From: Pyronema omphalodes
Taxonomy: Eukaryota; Ascomycota; Pezizomycetes; Pezizales; Pyronemataceae
Assembly: GCA_024516155.1 (NCBI GenBank)
Contig: JAJJXM010000054.1
Coordinates: forward strand, 397,324-461,323
Length of the DNA: 64,000 nucleotides
Reading direction: 5' to 3'
Part shown: positions 1 to 11,530 of the stretch, piece after piece
How the letters are laid out: each line of letters opens with the position of its first letter
How positions within the stretch are numbered: position 1 is the stretch's first letter
Translations under genes and position numbers: made by a program
Notes under the pieces: generated by a model
Seen by the model: only the letters and a program-made list of their open reading frames with translations
Told to the model about the DNA's origin: nothing
Databases searched by the model: none

Positions 1-1090
1 CTCAAATAAGGAATATTCCGTGTTAGAGCACGGCGACTCCTCTCGCTTCTACAGAGTCATTGAACACCGGGAGTTAGAGGTTACGAAATCAGCCTTCTGG
101 TGTGTATTATCGACAGTCTGCAAAATTCTTTCGATATTGCTGACCGCTTGGTAAGCCTCTTCATGAGTTATGACATGTGAAGTGCAGGTGATTTTTGCAC
201 CCTTCAGTGTTGAAGCCGTCGGGGACGCCGTAAAATATCCTAGTACGCCACGTGGATTACTAGTGTGTTACTACATAGAAAACCTTTGTCTTGATTACCA
301 GAGACTGCAGGCGAGATGAGACAGTGTGAGCTGTTGAAACTTGAGCGTGAGAAACGTTGATCACAGAGTTCAAAAGTTCCGAGAATGCTTATCTGCTTCC
401 CCACATTTTAGACCTCAGAACAACATCTAAATTCAGGGGATTATACTAGTGCAGATTCGGTGGGATAATGAATGTAACCCCGCTGAAGGATTAGGATGAC
501 CGCTGCAGACCTCGGGATGGGATGAGAACACTTTAGATTCTGCAGGAGCGAAACCAGCAAGGCATTGTGACAGCCAAGATACGAGAGATAGATGAAAGCA
601 AGCGATTGGCCGGGCAAATCCGATACAGAAAAATACTTGTAGAGTAGGGCTTGAGTATTGGAAATGTTGGGCCCCCTATCGATGGGAACGCCGATTCGCG
701 TTGTGCTTGTAGAGTAGGCGACAAAGGATTTGCAACTAGTCTTCGGCCATTTATCACTGCCACTTTAACGAGTTGCGAATGACATGATTAACTTACAAAA
801 TAACAATTTGAGTGGGTAGAATAGGGAAATGGTAGTTCGTGTGCCACTCCCTGCCCCAGTGCTATCACTGGTTGAAGTTTGATGGTTAATAGCCGCTCGC
901 CCAGGCTTGTGTAACAAGTTGGATGGCCGCCTTTCGGGGATTCTGCGTGCAGTGAAACTGCACGGGAGGACTACAAATTAAACTCATCCCCATCCGCTGC
1001 GCAACCCGAAACTCGCAACAAGCAAAACGCTTTGCTTTCTTTTCGACATAGTCATATTTGGCCCAAAAATCATACACGAATGTAAAAATT
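1..1090. other. No gene recognised
   Basis: Only short open frames without codon structure or recognisable motifs occur here on either strand. The 3' part presumably holds the promoter and leader of the gene starting at 1091. I see no RNA gene or organised repeat. Confidence 0.5.
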
Positions 1091-2324
1091 ATGCTCAAAT
1101 ACGAAGAACGGATCGCTTTCGACCTCTCTTTAATCGTTCCATCAACGGTACTTATCGGTCTTCGACTATGGATTCGTCAAAAATATCGAGATACGAACCC
1201 TCAACGCACATGGATACTCAGTGATATCTTTGTTCTGTTGGCTCTTGTCATCGCAGGCTTTGTTATTGGCCTTGATATCCACTATCTGGTGAATAGAGCC
1301 CGTTTGGAACATTATGCGGAAGCTGGAAACGTCGATCTTGATTATCTTTATGAAGAAAAAATTAAGCTAAGAGTTAGATTCTTCAAGGTGTAGGTACCCT
1401 TTCTTTTCGTAAGGTGCTATGGTATACTGATAGACGATGCAGACAACTTTGGAATCAATATGGATATGTATCCGCATTATGGGCCATCAAGGCTTCCTTC
1501 CTGTGCAGTTACTACACAATGTCGTGTGCACTATCGAAAACGCTACGGCGAGCGATTGATTGGACTTGGATTGCGCTTATTCTTTCTTGGGTCGGATTGG
1601 TTTTGGCTTGGACTTTCTGGTGCTGGCCTATTGAAAGAAATTGGAGTCTCTATTCGGATTTTTGCTCTCCACAGCAACAGCCCGCACAGGCGGTTCTGGT
1701 TTATATCGTTCACATAGTGACTGACATCCCAGGTAATACCCACTTTTTCTCCGTAAAAAACCTTTAGGTTAACATCATTCAGTTATGTCAATTCCTTACT
1801 TCATCCTTCGCACCCTAAAACTCGGTCGTTCTGAGCGATTTGCCATAGGCTTCATGTTCATGCTGGGAATCATGACCGCCATCTGCAGCACCTTCTCCTT
1901 CGTCCTTCACTGGCAATTTATACAGATGGCCGACGATCCAAAATCTTCCAGCAAATCCGAGGAAGAAAAGTTAGAAGGAATTTACCTCTCCGCCTGTGCT
2001 GAAGTATGGGGTGCTGTGTTCATTGTATGTCTTCCGAGTACAAGAACTATATGGCGAATGGTCTGGGGCCCAAGAAGGAGGAAAGATGACGATGATATGG
2101 ATCTGTAAGTCCACCTACTCAGGGCCCCTAAGCCGAATACAGTTTCTAATAAACCCCTTAGTGACTTTTACGAACCCGGAAAAGGCTACGTCAACCGTCG
2201 AACCCTCTTCGGCGGTAGGGAACCACAGGATTTCCACACCACACACGCTGCTAAACTAGACACAACAAGCAGTGATATTGAGCTGGTAAAGGCAGCATAT
2301 AATCCACATATAGATAAGGTCTAG
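1091..2324 (+). CDS. Fungal rhodopsin-domain integral membrane protein (PTH11-like group)
   Basis: Seven hydrophobic segments and motifs such as LWAIKASFLCSYY (third helix) and VMSIPYFILRTL (fifth/sixth helix region) match the large fungal rhodopsin-domain family of plasma-membrane, receptor-like proteins; the ligand is unknown. Exons: 1091-1387, about 1414-1732, 1783-2104 and 2162-2324. Introns 1733-1782 and 2105-2161 have good GT/AG ends and keep frame, and the last exon adds a polar cytoplasmic tail ending at TAG 2322. The start is the ATG at 1091 (MLKYEERIAFDLSL), just before the first helix. The first junction is odd: only removal of the 26-nt GT...AG segment 1388-1413 joins the frames, giving 366 aa. 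That is very short for an intron, so a frame-breaking insertion is the alternative. The family assignment is firm; the integrity of this copy is not. Confidence 0.75.
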
Positions 2325-3536
2325 AATGGGAATATGGAGTATCCGGTCTTTATAATTCCGGGTGCTTAAATATGAGTAATGGTGCCATGTATGGCGAGTA
2401 GGTTGGATTTAAGGCGTTTGGGTAATACGGGTGCTTTTTGGGTATTTTGTCTATGGGAATACGAGGTGTGAGAACGGATTGGAATCCGATGTAAACATTA
2501 TGATAATTTTGGCATGATTAATGAATATTCTTGCGACAGGGTTCGCAATTAAATAGTAGCAGCTTGTATTGAATATAGGTCTATTGAGTCGTCAATGAAT
2601 TTCTAATATCTGAAAATTGACGATCAAAGTCGAAGTGCACTTGACGTAGGTGGGAACGCCAGTGGATGCCACATCGATGGTGGGAAAATTGCACTGACCC
2701 TGACGCCTCCGGGATCCCTCCAGGGCGCGGGGAGTCTGAAGTGACGTTTGGCGCCGCACTTACTTGGGTCTCGGCTAGCGCCTCTTCCCGAATATGATGA
2801 TTTGCGATGCATAAGCAGTGCATAAGTTCTGCTCGCGAGTGTTTATTTAAAGATGCTAGGAGTCTCCGAAGCCTGCAAATTGCGTGATCAAAAATCGGTT
2901 ACATATATCCTCATCTACCGGTGCGCGCGAGAATTCGGAAACCTACGTTTCCGGTCTTGGCTCCACCGGCATCAGCTTGCTTGCACCGTATCCGGTGTCT
3001 GTTTCTACACATTCCATTGTTGCCGCCTCCACCTCATTTTCCATCTTTTGAATATTGTACACAAATCATTTCCGGCAGCTTAACCAGTAAGACAGATCGT
3101 ATCGTTATCGTCTGAAAAATCTACAGCAAATAATTGGCCATGGATTGAAGGGAAACGGGGTCATACGAGCGGCTTGTGGTTGTGAAGTCATCCTGAAGGT
3201 GTGGAGCTGGAATCCCCACACAAAATCCCCCGTCGCAACAGTATTGCTAATTTCTTGAGAATCAGAAGCAGACTTCTTCTCAATTTCAATTCTCAATGGA
3301 TACTTCTACCGTGATCGTTCACAGTAAGCAACAATTATCGGCCAAAACGTCGGTACCCACAATTCTTCTTTTCATCGATATCGCTTCTGTACGGAATATG
3401 CCGCGACGTGTTCGGGGCACCATGGACGGGGTGACATCACCGTTCAACGATCTATACACATGAACACCACACGGTCGTGTTCGGGTGGCACATACATACT
3501 TCGGTCGGCAGCAGCGATAGCTCAGTACGGTACCGT
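2325..3536. other. Intergenic; no gene recognised
   Basis: Open frames here overlap one another on both strands and show no domain or plausible splice partners. The 3' flank of the rhodopsin-domain gene must lie at the start. No organised repeat before the inverted repeat at 3537. Confidence 0.45.
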
Positions 3537-3597
3537 GACAAAAGTGACCGTCACTTTTCTGTGCTAAGCGCCGCGCGGGGTGACGGTCACTTTTGTC
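3537..3597. repeat. Inverted repeat, 18-bp perfect arms
   Basis: The left arm 3537-3554 (GACAAAAGTGACCGTCAC) is the exact reverse complement of 3580-3597, with a 25-bp GC-rich spacer. Each arm itself contains the palindrome AAAGTGACxGTCACTTT. It could be a fold-back element or a transposon end; no target duplication is evident. Confidence 0.7.
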
Positions 3598-3978
3598 CAG
3601 CACCTCGTATGTCCGACCACTGCGCCAGTCTCTCGGAAGACACCCCAACCTCGCCTTGCCCCTATGTATAAATTTTTTTTTGACCCAGCCGTTGTACATT
3701 GAGTGGTTCTCGGTTTTGTTGCAACACTGCAACACAAACACCACGTACTGGACAACGACATCTGCATGTACTGTATTTTACAATATGGCATGTAAGTAAT
3801 GCCGTTGACAGCGTGCTTCATAACGGAAAGAATTTCGGACATCCAAGAAGGTTGCATAAATAAAAGGATGCAATATTTAAAAATGACTTGAACCACCACT
3901 CTATGGTCTACACAGGTAACTGTCGCCGTGGAACGCTCGAAGATTAGGTGGAGTCATACATTTAATCAAGTTGCGGAT

Positions 3979-4051
3979 TACTCGTGCCTAAAGATGGTGG
4001 CTAGCGCCGTCGCTCGTCTACGAGCAACCGGTGGCACTCCTACGGAGTGCC
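3979..4051 (+). repeat. Fold-back/MITE end of the CTCGTGCC family
   Basis: It starts TA-CTCGTGCCTAAAGATGGTGG, the same arm as the palindromes at 10561 and 53431. Unlike them it does not turn straight into its inverted partner but continues into unique sequence with the hairpin GGCACTCC-TAC-GGAGTGCC (4033-4051). It looks like one terminus of a longer family member. No matching right end is visible before 10601. Confidence 0.5.
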
Positions 4052-4708
4052 GGACATTGTCACAGACACACACCCAACAAACGGTCCTTCCCCCGTCGGC
4101 CGCACTTCACCCCCCGGTTTCACCACCACAACAACGCGTAAATTATTCCAGTGAAGCAGAATGTCAAAGTAGAGACCCAAAAGTATATACAGGCCAATTT
4201 TCAAAATGAAATAGCGGTTGTGGAGAGATTTACGATTGATCATCTGCCAAAATCCGCTCGCGATCAGGTCGCTCAAGTGAACTATACATAATCTCATTTT
4301 TAACCTATTCTATGCGACAGCTGATGGTACACAATCATCTGTAACCCCCCCCCCCCCCCCGCTCCCCTGATGGTGCCGTACTGCCTTACGTACAACCTTA
4401 CAGGGACAGAAGTGTATGCCGTTACAGGTGTAATTGGGCCAAACATACATATGTGTTGTCCTTGAAGAGGCTCGGTTGTGCATGCACTAGCTATACTAGG
4501 ACAAAAATGGAGGTCTGCAGATGTGAAGGCACAATTCTCTCCCAAATCAGTAGGTGTTAATATTGAGGCCTTAAAATGTTTACTTTCCCGGTAGTATTAT
4601 TGTCGAAACTTCGCAACTTGTTAAAGGCATCCACCATTACGGCATTCTTTGAGTTCATATACACACATCCAAGATTGATAATTCTATTTTCTGAACTGAA
4701 TTCCACAA
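4052..4708. other. Intergenic with a C16 homopolymer
   Basis: No gene is recognised. A run of 16 cytosines lies at 4345-4360. The region immediately upstream of 4709 must contain the promoter of the broken zinc-finger gene. Confidence 0.45.
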
Positions 4709-5360
4709 ATGTGGTATTTCGAGGATATTTTTGAGCCTAGACAGCCTAATACAGACTCTTATTTTGATCATCTTGTCAGCAACCAGGTAAGCGGCTACTC
4801 CAAAAGACCATTCCGGAAACCAGTATATCTAGAGCTTTTGAATTACAAGAGATTGCGTGCTTGTACAGACTTACTAACGGACTCAGACTAATAACAACAA
4901 TTCAACAGGCTTAAACCGTTACCTTTCAGAGCCCGTAAGGGAGTCGGCGCCACAGTACTTATACGCCGTCTGGAGCCTCTCCATCCGCTCGACAAGCGCT
5001 GTCGTCGAAAATGAGACTGTTCAAGCTCCGTCGCCTGTTGTCGATTTGGATGACTCCAACTGGAGTGTTCCGCCCCTGCTCTATTCTGAAAACCTTGATA
5101 TCGATGGAACACAAAGTACAGTGTCATCTGAAGAGTCTCCACGTCCCCCAGCCCTCGAAGACCACATTGGTGATTTTGAGCATTCTTCAGCATTCCTGCG
5201 CTGGGTTGCAACGGTTCCAGTGATAAGACAACATAACGATGATCAATCCCTTCAAGAAGACATCCGCGCACTGGGCGCGGGGCTCGAACTTTCGCTCGCA
5301 GATTATTCACCATCAGTTCAAATCATCAGCGACGAACAGCCCCCTGTGGTACAAAAAAAA

Positions 5361-5805
5361 GGTGTTTAATCAAACCACACTTTAAACCACAAAAGGTGTT
5401 TAATTCAAACACCCGCAAAATTCATTTACTAAACACCTCTTTAAACACCTACTAAACACCTTTAAACACCTACTAAACACCTCTTTAAACACCTACTAAA
5501 CACCTCTTTAAACACCTACTAAACACCTTTAAACACCTACTAAACACCTTTAAACACCTACTAAACACCTTTAAACAACGATTTAAACACCGATTTAAAC
5601 ACCTTTAAACACCTTTAAACACCGATCTAAACACCTTTAAACACCTTTAAACACCGATCTAAACACCTACTGAACACCTTTAAACACCGATTTAAACACC
5701 TACTAAACACCTTTAAACACCGATTTAAACACCTACTAAACACCTTTAAACACCAATTTAAACACCTACTAAACACCTTTAAACACCGATTTAAACACCT
5801 TGCAC
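5361..5805. repeat. TTTAAACACC minisatellite inside zinc-finger gene 1
   Basis: About 445 bp made of variants of TTTAAACACC joined by CTACTAAACACC, giving units of roughly 11 and 21 bp (for example CACCTACTAAACACCTTTAA). It starts with GGTGTTTAATCAAACC right after the coding frame and an A8 run. The motif GGTGTTTAAA is close to self-complementary, so the strands can form many small hairpins. Confidence 0.85.
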
Positions 5806-6529
5806 AATAGTGGTTTGATCAAGCACCTCAGATATTTTTTAAATGTTTTAAATTAATTACTAAACCACTCGCTCATTATATAACATGTCTCTAGCTATTG
5901 CCAGGTCCTCTATCTATACATACAGGAACCTCCCACCTCCCTCCTCACCCCCTCCTACTCCTGCTCCTGCTCTCTGTATAGTACCATTCGCTTTGTGCCT
6001 TTTTTGATTGACCCTTACCTATGCTGGAATCATGGATCGCTTCAATAAATAGACTTAGGTTTTCTGAGCATCCTGTTTGTCTGGTTAGCATTGTGGATAT
6101 TTGTGGGGTTGGTTTGCAGTACTTGACTCAGCGAGTATCTAGAAGTTCATATCCCAATTCCCCCCCTCTCTCTCTCTTTTCCCTCCGGTGGTGTATGGTG
6201 TATGAACTAGCAAATTCTGTTGAGGGACAAACATTTGACATGAGGAAAAACTTACAGTCAAACAAGAGAGAAAGATGGAGGTGGAGAAACAAGTGAATGA
6301 AATGGATGAAGAACGAGGAACAACAACGGCAGAACGAACAGAACATAAGGAAGGGATGCGCACTAAGGCAATATCCACTTCCATCAACAAACAAAAACAG
6401 AACACACCTCTACAGGTTAAAACTGAATGTTCAGTAGAACACTGCAGGGTGATTTATATGAACCATGGAAACGCCATTCCTAGGAAGTGGACTGTAGATG
6501 TTTATTTAAACGTCAGAGGATAGTTCAAA
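5806..6529. other. Unique segment between the two minisatellites
   Basis: No coding function is recognised. The open frame at 6275-6523 is short and lysine/glutamate-rich, with no family resemblance. The segment sits between two repeat arrays of the same sequence theme and may be the core of an inserted element. Confidence 0.4.
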
Positions 6530-7135
6530 TAAACCCCGAAGAATAGGCGAAGAAGAAGGTGTTTATTTAAACACCCCTAGGGTGTTTAAATAAACCCCAA
6601 AGAATATCTAAAAAAGAAGGTGTTTATTTAAACATCCTTAAACACCCCTAGGGTGTTTAAATAAACACCAAAGAATAAGCGAAAAAAGAAGGTGTTTATT
6701 TAAACATCCTTAAACACCCCTAGGGTGTTTAAATAAACACCAAAGAATAAGCGAAAAAGAAGGTGTTTATTTAAACATCCTTAAACACCTCTAGGGTGTT
6801 TATCTAAACACCCCTAGGATGTTTAAATAAACACCGAAGAATAAGCGAAAAAGAAGGTGTTTATTTAAACACCCCTAGGGTGTTCAAATAAACCCCTCAA
6901 AAAAAAAAATCAAGGTAGTTGTTTAACTAAACAACGCTGGGTGGTTTAGCTAAACACCGTAAATCACACTAAACAACTTCGGTGTTTAGGGGTGTTTAAC
7001 TAAACACCTTTAAACAACGATGGGTGGTTTAGCTAAACACCTTAAATCAGACTAAACAACTTTGGTGTTTAGGGTGTTTAACTAAACACTTTCGGTGTTT
7101 AGCTAAACCACGAAGGTGTTTGAACTAAACCACTC
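6530..7135. repeat. GGTGTTTATTTAAACA higher-order minisatellite
   Basis: Units of about 61-93 bp start at 6558, 6619, 6691, 6762 and 6855. Each holds GGTGTTTATTTAAACA, a CCCCTAGGGTGTTTAAATAA palindrome and an AAGAATAAGCGAAAAAGAA spacer. From 6913 the theme changes to GGTGGTTTAGCTAAACACC with a period near 83 bp. It ends 20-odd bases before coding sequence resumes at 7159. Confidence 0.85.
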
Positions 7136-9454
7136 TCACTCGTTTTCTTGTACCATAGGGAGCCAGGGAATCCAAATTCACCCTTGGTTGACATACCAAA
7201 TACCAATGGAGCTCTGCACATGCTGGACCAAGCGGTCCAAATAGCCGATGACGCACCCGAATCCTCGAATTTACCAGCTATCCATGCACCCGATGCCCCA
7301 TTACTCGCGCAAGATTCCCAGATAGCCGACAACAGTTCTGGCGTGCCGCTGCCGGTAGCGCTCAATGTACTCGGTGCTCCAATACTAGCGCAAGACGCCC
7401 AGAGAGACATCAATGTTCCTAACGCTCCACAACCGTTGCCAGTCCAGCAGCTTGTCAGCAACGAAATTTCGCAAGTTCTACAACATCATATTCGCATAGT
7501 CAATGACGAAGACAATGAAGCTGCACAATGGGAGCATGCTTCCAATATACCGGATATTCCAGGGAATAGTTCAGGACGTAAAAGAAAGCGGGGAATCTCA
7601 GGATCACAGAAAAGGCGCAAAGCAGAACTTTCCAGCCAGGAGCAGGCTTTTGCTACGGCGGATGGAGCATCAGGAACTGCAAGAACAAGTTTAAGGAATG
7701 AACAGGACACGGAACTAGATGAACATACCGGGGGACAGATTCAAAATAGTATGAAGCTTAATGGCGGCAGTATTCCCCTAAAATCTGTAGCCTTTCGCGA
7801 GTTGCGTCGGGCTGTCGAAAGTTCCATCAATACCCAATAAACTTTACGTTATCGTATACCATTTGGCAACAAAAAGGCAAAGCGCAAGAGAAGGAAGGCC
7901 GTCGACAAAATTCCCAAGATTATCAATTTACCAGTTTTGGTATCCCAGGATGAAAATGAGGTGCCGCATTCTACTGAGGAGGGCGGAGAGTCCGTTGCAC
8001 AAAGGCTTTTCTTGACGACTAATAGCGAGGACGAGAAGCTGGAAGTTGAACTATGGCACAATTCGGTTATTGTTGCTATGTTGGACGCTCCTTTCAGTTC
8101 AGAGATTATCAACCAATGCGCCGTCTATGACAAACTTAGTCCAGAAAAGAAAAAAACTCATCGATGTCGCGAAGAAAAGCCTGGTAATATTATACACCAA
8201 CTGTATGAGTTTCTCTATTCGAAGCCATACATATTTGCTAACAAACATCCAGTAGGCATCTACTTGAACGTCACTATGACTTAGGGTGTCCTTTCTGTAT
8301 CGAGAATTTTCAGATTCTACGGAACCCCCAAGATGCATATTCGGGGTTCAAAAGCGTCTTCTATGACACCATCAGCGAGTTAAGGTACCTCTCTAATTGC
8401 GATGCTTTCAAACAGGATTATGCGTATTGATGAATACTTTTTTACAGGGCTCATATTCGCAGCGCTCATATTCTACCGTGGTACTGCACTACCTGCAATA
8501 AGCGCTTGGGTATAAACACAAAAAGTAAAGGCAAGCAGCATAGTTGCACTAATCCAGGCTTTGTTTTACGCTTGGTACCTGAGCTGGAGGACCTTAACAC
8601 ATGCATCAGAAGATCAAAGAACTCCAAGGATTTGCGGAAAAATATGTATAGGGACAACAAAATGATTTACGAGTACAACAGGAACCCAATGGAAGATAGG
8701 AGTGCCTTGGATGGTTAGTGAAACCAATCCACGGGAAAACATTGTCTGGCGCGGTATGTTGACATAGACCTAGAATTATCTAGTTACCGCGTACCTTTGG
8801 CTCATTCCAGTGATGATTCTGGGCAGCAACAACAGTCACGTTTTCCAGAATTTGTAATGGATTATGAGTGGCCATCAGAGCAAGAATTACCAGCAGCAAA
8901 TGTCCAATTTGAGCAGCCCACCAGAGGACCATGCCACGACAACTGGCAACAGAATGTTTTTAGCTCTGCATATCAGGAGTCAGATTTCATCAGTCCCTTA
9001 CTAGAAAACTCCCAGAATTCTTCCGTCCCTTTACTAGACTATAGCAGTATTACGAATGACAGCCCCCCTGTCAATCACTCCAACCATTCACTAAATCTTG
9101 ACTCGCAATTACCGGCCCATCACGAAAGTAATAGCACATTTTCAAGTCATGCAACCCAGATCTATGATTACAATTTTTCACAGCAGCACATTTCCTCTGG
9201 AAATCTGCCGTCAAGTACTGCGTATCCACAAAGTACATTCAATAATTTTGCACCCAACAACGCGATGAATGAAATTGTTCCCCATCAGTCAGAATATTTG
9301 CCATGTAAGGTCTTTCCAACACCAAATGTACATTTCTATTTACACCCCATCAGATAAAATAACTGCACCTCTCCGATTCATTCCATACGTGCCTTTGAAC
9401 CGGATATCCCATACGATTCATGATCGTATGGTCAATCGTGCACCACACCCATAG

Positions 9455-10560
9455 AGAAGTCATTGTACTGGAATTCCATTCGAAAAATCAAACAACAAAA
9501 AAAAAGAAAAAAAAATTAACTGGGAAAATAAGAAATATCATCTCTATAACCGCATTTATATGGCACGGCGCATTACGGGAGATTTTCAATTTCCATCATG
9601 TGAAATCCCATTTTTCTTTTTATTGGAGAGACTATAAGTATAATATCGCTTATCTTACTGCTATGTGAAACATTTTTCTCCAGACCCTTCGATGACCCAT
9701 CGGAGCAGTCGAGGAGCGAAGGCTCGCTAGCGCGGGAGTGGAGGAATCTGTCTTTTCCTTTTTTGATAGAGGATCTCAAAGGATAGAGGGACGGGCGGGG
9801 CGTGTGACGTTGGAGGGCGAAGGGCACGATTAAGAAGAATAAAACGTAGAAGGAACAGGGAAGACTCTGGGAAGATGGGAAGATGGGAAGAGCGGTGGGA
9901 CGGGACATGGATCGAGATGTTAGACGAGGAGAGAGGGGAAGGGATAGAGTAGAAGGGACTCGAAGTGATTGGAGGTTTTTTCCCTCGTTGTTTCTTTTTT
10001 ATTCTTCCTTTCTTTATATTTTTTCTCTCTTGGTGGTGCAGAAAGTTAAAACTCGCCGGTGTCACAGCCCATTCTGTACGATGAAGTAACTCTTAGGAAA
10101 AGACAACGGTTGGAATCCCGTTTAGGACAGTACCAGAATTGGTAAAGAGGATCAAAGGCAAAAGGGTGTAGAAACTTTGGAGGATTATGAAGAAGGAGGA
10201 GTGGTACGGAGGTTAAGAGCAACAGGAGTTACGAACGTTGGCGGACTAGGAGGCAGGAAGTATTTGTAAGCAAGTTAAGATAATAGGTTTTAGAGGCGTT
10301 GGATGATGAAAAGGAACGAAAAACAGGGTTTGGGGAGACAACCGAGGCACGAGGAGGAATTACCGTGGGAATTGAAGAGGATTATGAAGTTGGGAATCGG
10401 GGATTAATTGATTGATTAATTCTTAAACATTTCCAACCGTACGTAAGGTTATGACGTGGTCTGTATTAATGTAAATCTTTATGCCCCGGTTTGTAATCCC
10501 GGAGGCCTGCTGGGAAAATCCCCAGAGCACTCTCCGTTGTTCGGGGTCACAGCGCCCTGG
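9455..10560. other. Intergenic; no gene recognised
   Basis: AT-rich, then purine-rich sequence with opposing, non-homologous open frames. The purine bias around 9760-9960 creates long but unconvincing arginine-rich frames. No repeat unit was identified. Confidence 0.45.
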
Positions 10561-10610
10561 TACTCGTGCCTAAAGATGGGGGCGCTAGCCACCATCTTTA
10601 GGCACGAGTA
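10561..10610. repeat. TA-flanked palindrome, CTCGTGCC family
   Basis: Arms CTCGTGCCTAAAGATGG and its exact 17-bp complement enclose a 12-bp centre, and both ends are bounded by TA. The sequence is nearly the same as 53431-53480. The form suggests a minimal MITE consisting of two joined terminal repeats with TA target duplication. It could also act as a transcription hairpin, but its recurrence favours a mobile origin. Confidence 0.7.
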
Positions 10611-11420
10611 TTCTCCATGCTGATATTTTTTTCGCGTCGATATAGTCTAGAGCCCTGTATACTCAATTATGATTCCACCGGGTTGTTCCCCTCATTCCTC
10701 TTCCCTTGCCTTCGCAACTAAATGCTTGTTTTTTTATCATTGGTTTTTTGTTCTTTCTTCTTGGGCCTTATACTGCTGCCGGGCTGCTTCTTCCCCTTCT
10801 CTCCTCCTCCGTCCCTCCGCCTGCTCGGGCCTTCTTTTTTAGCCTTCGCACTGCCCCTCTTTGCCTTTCTCTCGGGGCTGGGAATTGGGGTAATTGCGTA
10901 GAGGCTTTTGTATTTAAGGGCAGATCTTGTCGTATTGGTGCCTTTCTTCACAAAAATCTTTACATTCATCTCATTGATTGAAGTAATTCCTCCCTTCTCT
11001 TGTCTTACCCGTCCCCGTCCGTCTCAAACCCAGTTCGCCGATCATCACTCGCCCGCCCAGCCACGACCGCGAGTTCCCTGGTCCGCCTCACCTCTACCCG
11101 CCGTTACAGCCAGGAATTTTGAAACATATTATTGTAGAGACGGATATGGTATACCTTTGCTCCCTGTATAGCACATGGAACCTCCGCCATAACTCACGGT
11201 TAAAAGCGAGTATGAATTATGAATAAATAATCAACGGTATTGGTCAACTTTTGAAATCATAAAAGTAGACAAATGCAAGCAAGACTCCTGTCGTATATGT
11301 ACAGTCCACTACTGGTAATCCGTATTTCTAATAAAAATAGCTGTTATGCCGAGCCAAAGTAATTGAATGCAGGATGAACACATGTGAACTTTCAACACAT
11401 ATCAGGTCAGTGTGACCTCT
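10611..11420. other. Intergenic; no gene recognised
   Basis: The open frames at 10706-11171 are pyrimidine-driven and overlap an opposite frame. No family resemblance was found. Confidence 0.4.
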
Positions 11421-11530
11421 CAACCCCCAGGTAACCAAGCGACATCTGTAGCAGCAACACGGAATTGGAAGGTGTCGACTTTACACGGCTGCAGGGCATT
11501 TTAACGCTACACTGCTAGTTGGGACGGCTC
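11421..11530 (-). mobile_element. Degenerate SINE head (relic of the element at 57566)
   Basis: About 110 bp align with the tRNA-like head of the intact SINE near 57.9 kb. Shared landmarks in order are GGTAACCAAGC, CTGT, ACACGG, CTGCAGGG/TTGCAGGG and CTACACT. The B-box equivalent is mutated, so it is probably not transcribed. The rest of the SINE body is not recognisable upstream, so this is a truncated or heavily decayed copy. Confidence 0.6.

Larger units (their letters stand above)
4709..9454 (+). pseudogene. Zinc-finger gene 1, interrupted paralogue of the gene at 13789
   Basis: Pieces in order: exon 4709-4786 (MWYFEDIFEP...); exon from about 4956 (YLYAVWSLS..., matching FLYSVWNSK of the paralogue) to about 5360; a 1.8-kb repeat block; then exons 7159-8202, 8253-8384, 8448-8713, 8774-9304 and possibly 9354-9454. 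The last four introns have good splice sites, and those around the fingers fall exactly where the paralogue has them. The product carries basic NLS-like patches (GRKRKRG, KKAKRKRRK), a finger C-x2-C-x30-H-x4-H (CPFC...RAHIRSAH) and a second C-x2-C-x14-H-x-C, then a Q/N/S-rich tail, so a nuclear DNA-binding role is inferred. Damage: the halves either side of the repeats are one base out of frame, and TAA at 7838-7840 stops the frame 121 codons before the next splice donor. An unrecognised intron could hide the stop. It is probably inactive. Confidence 0.6.
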
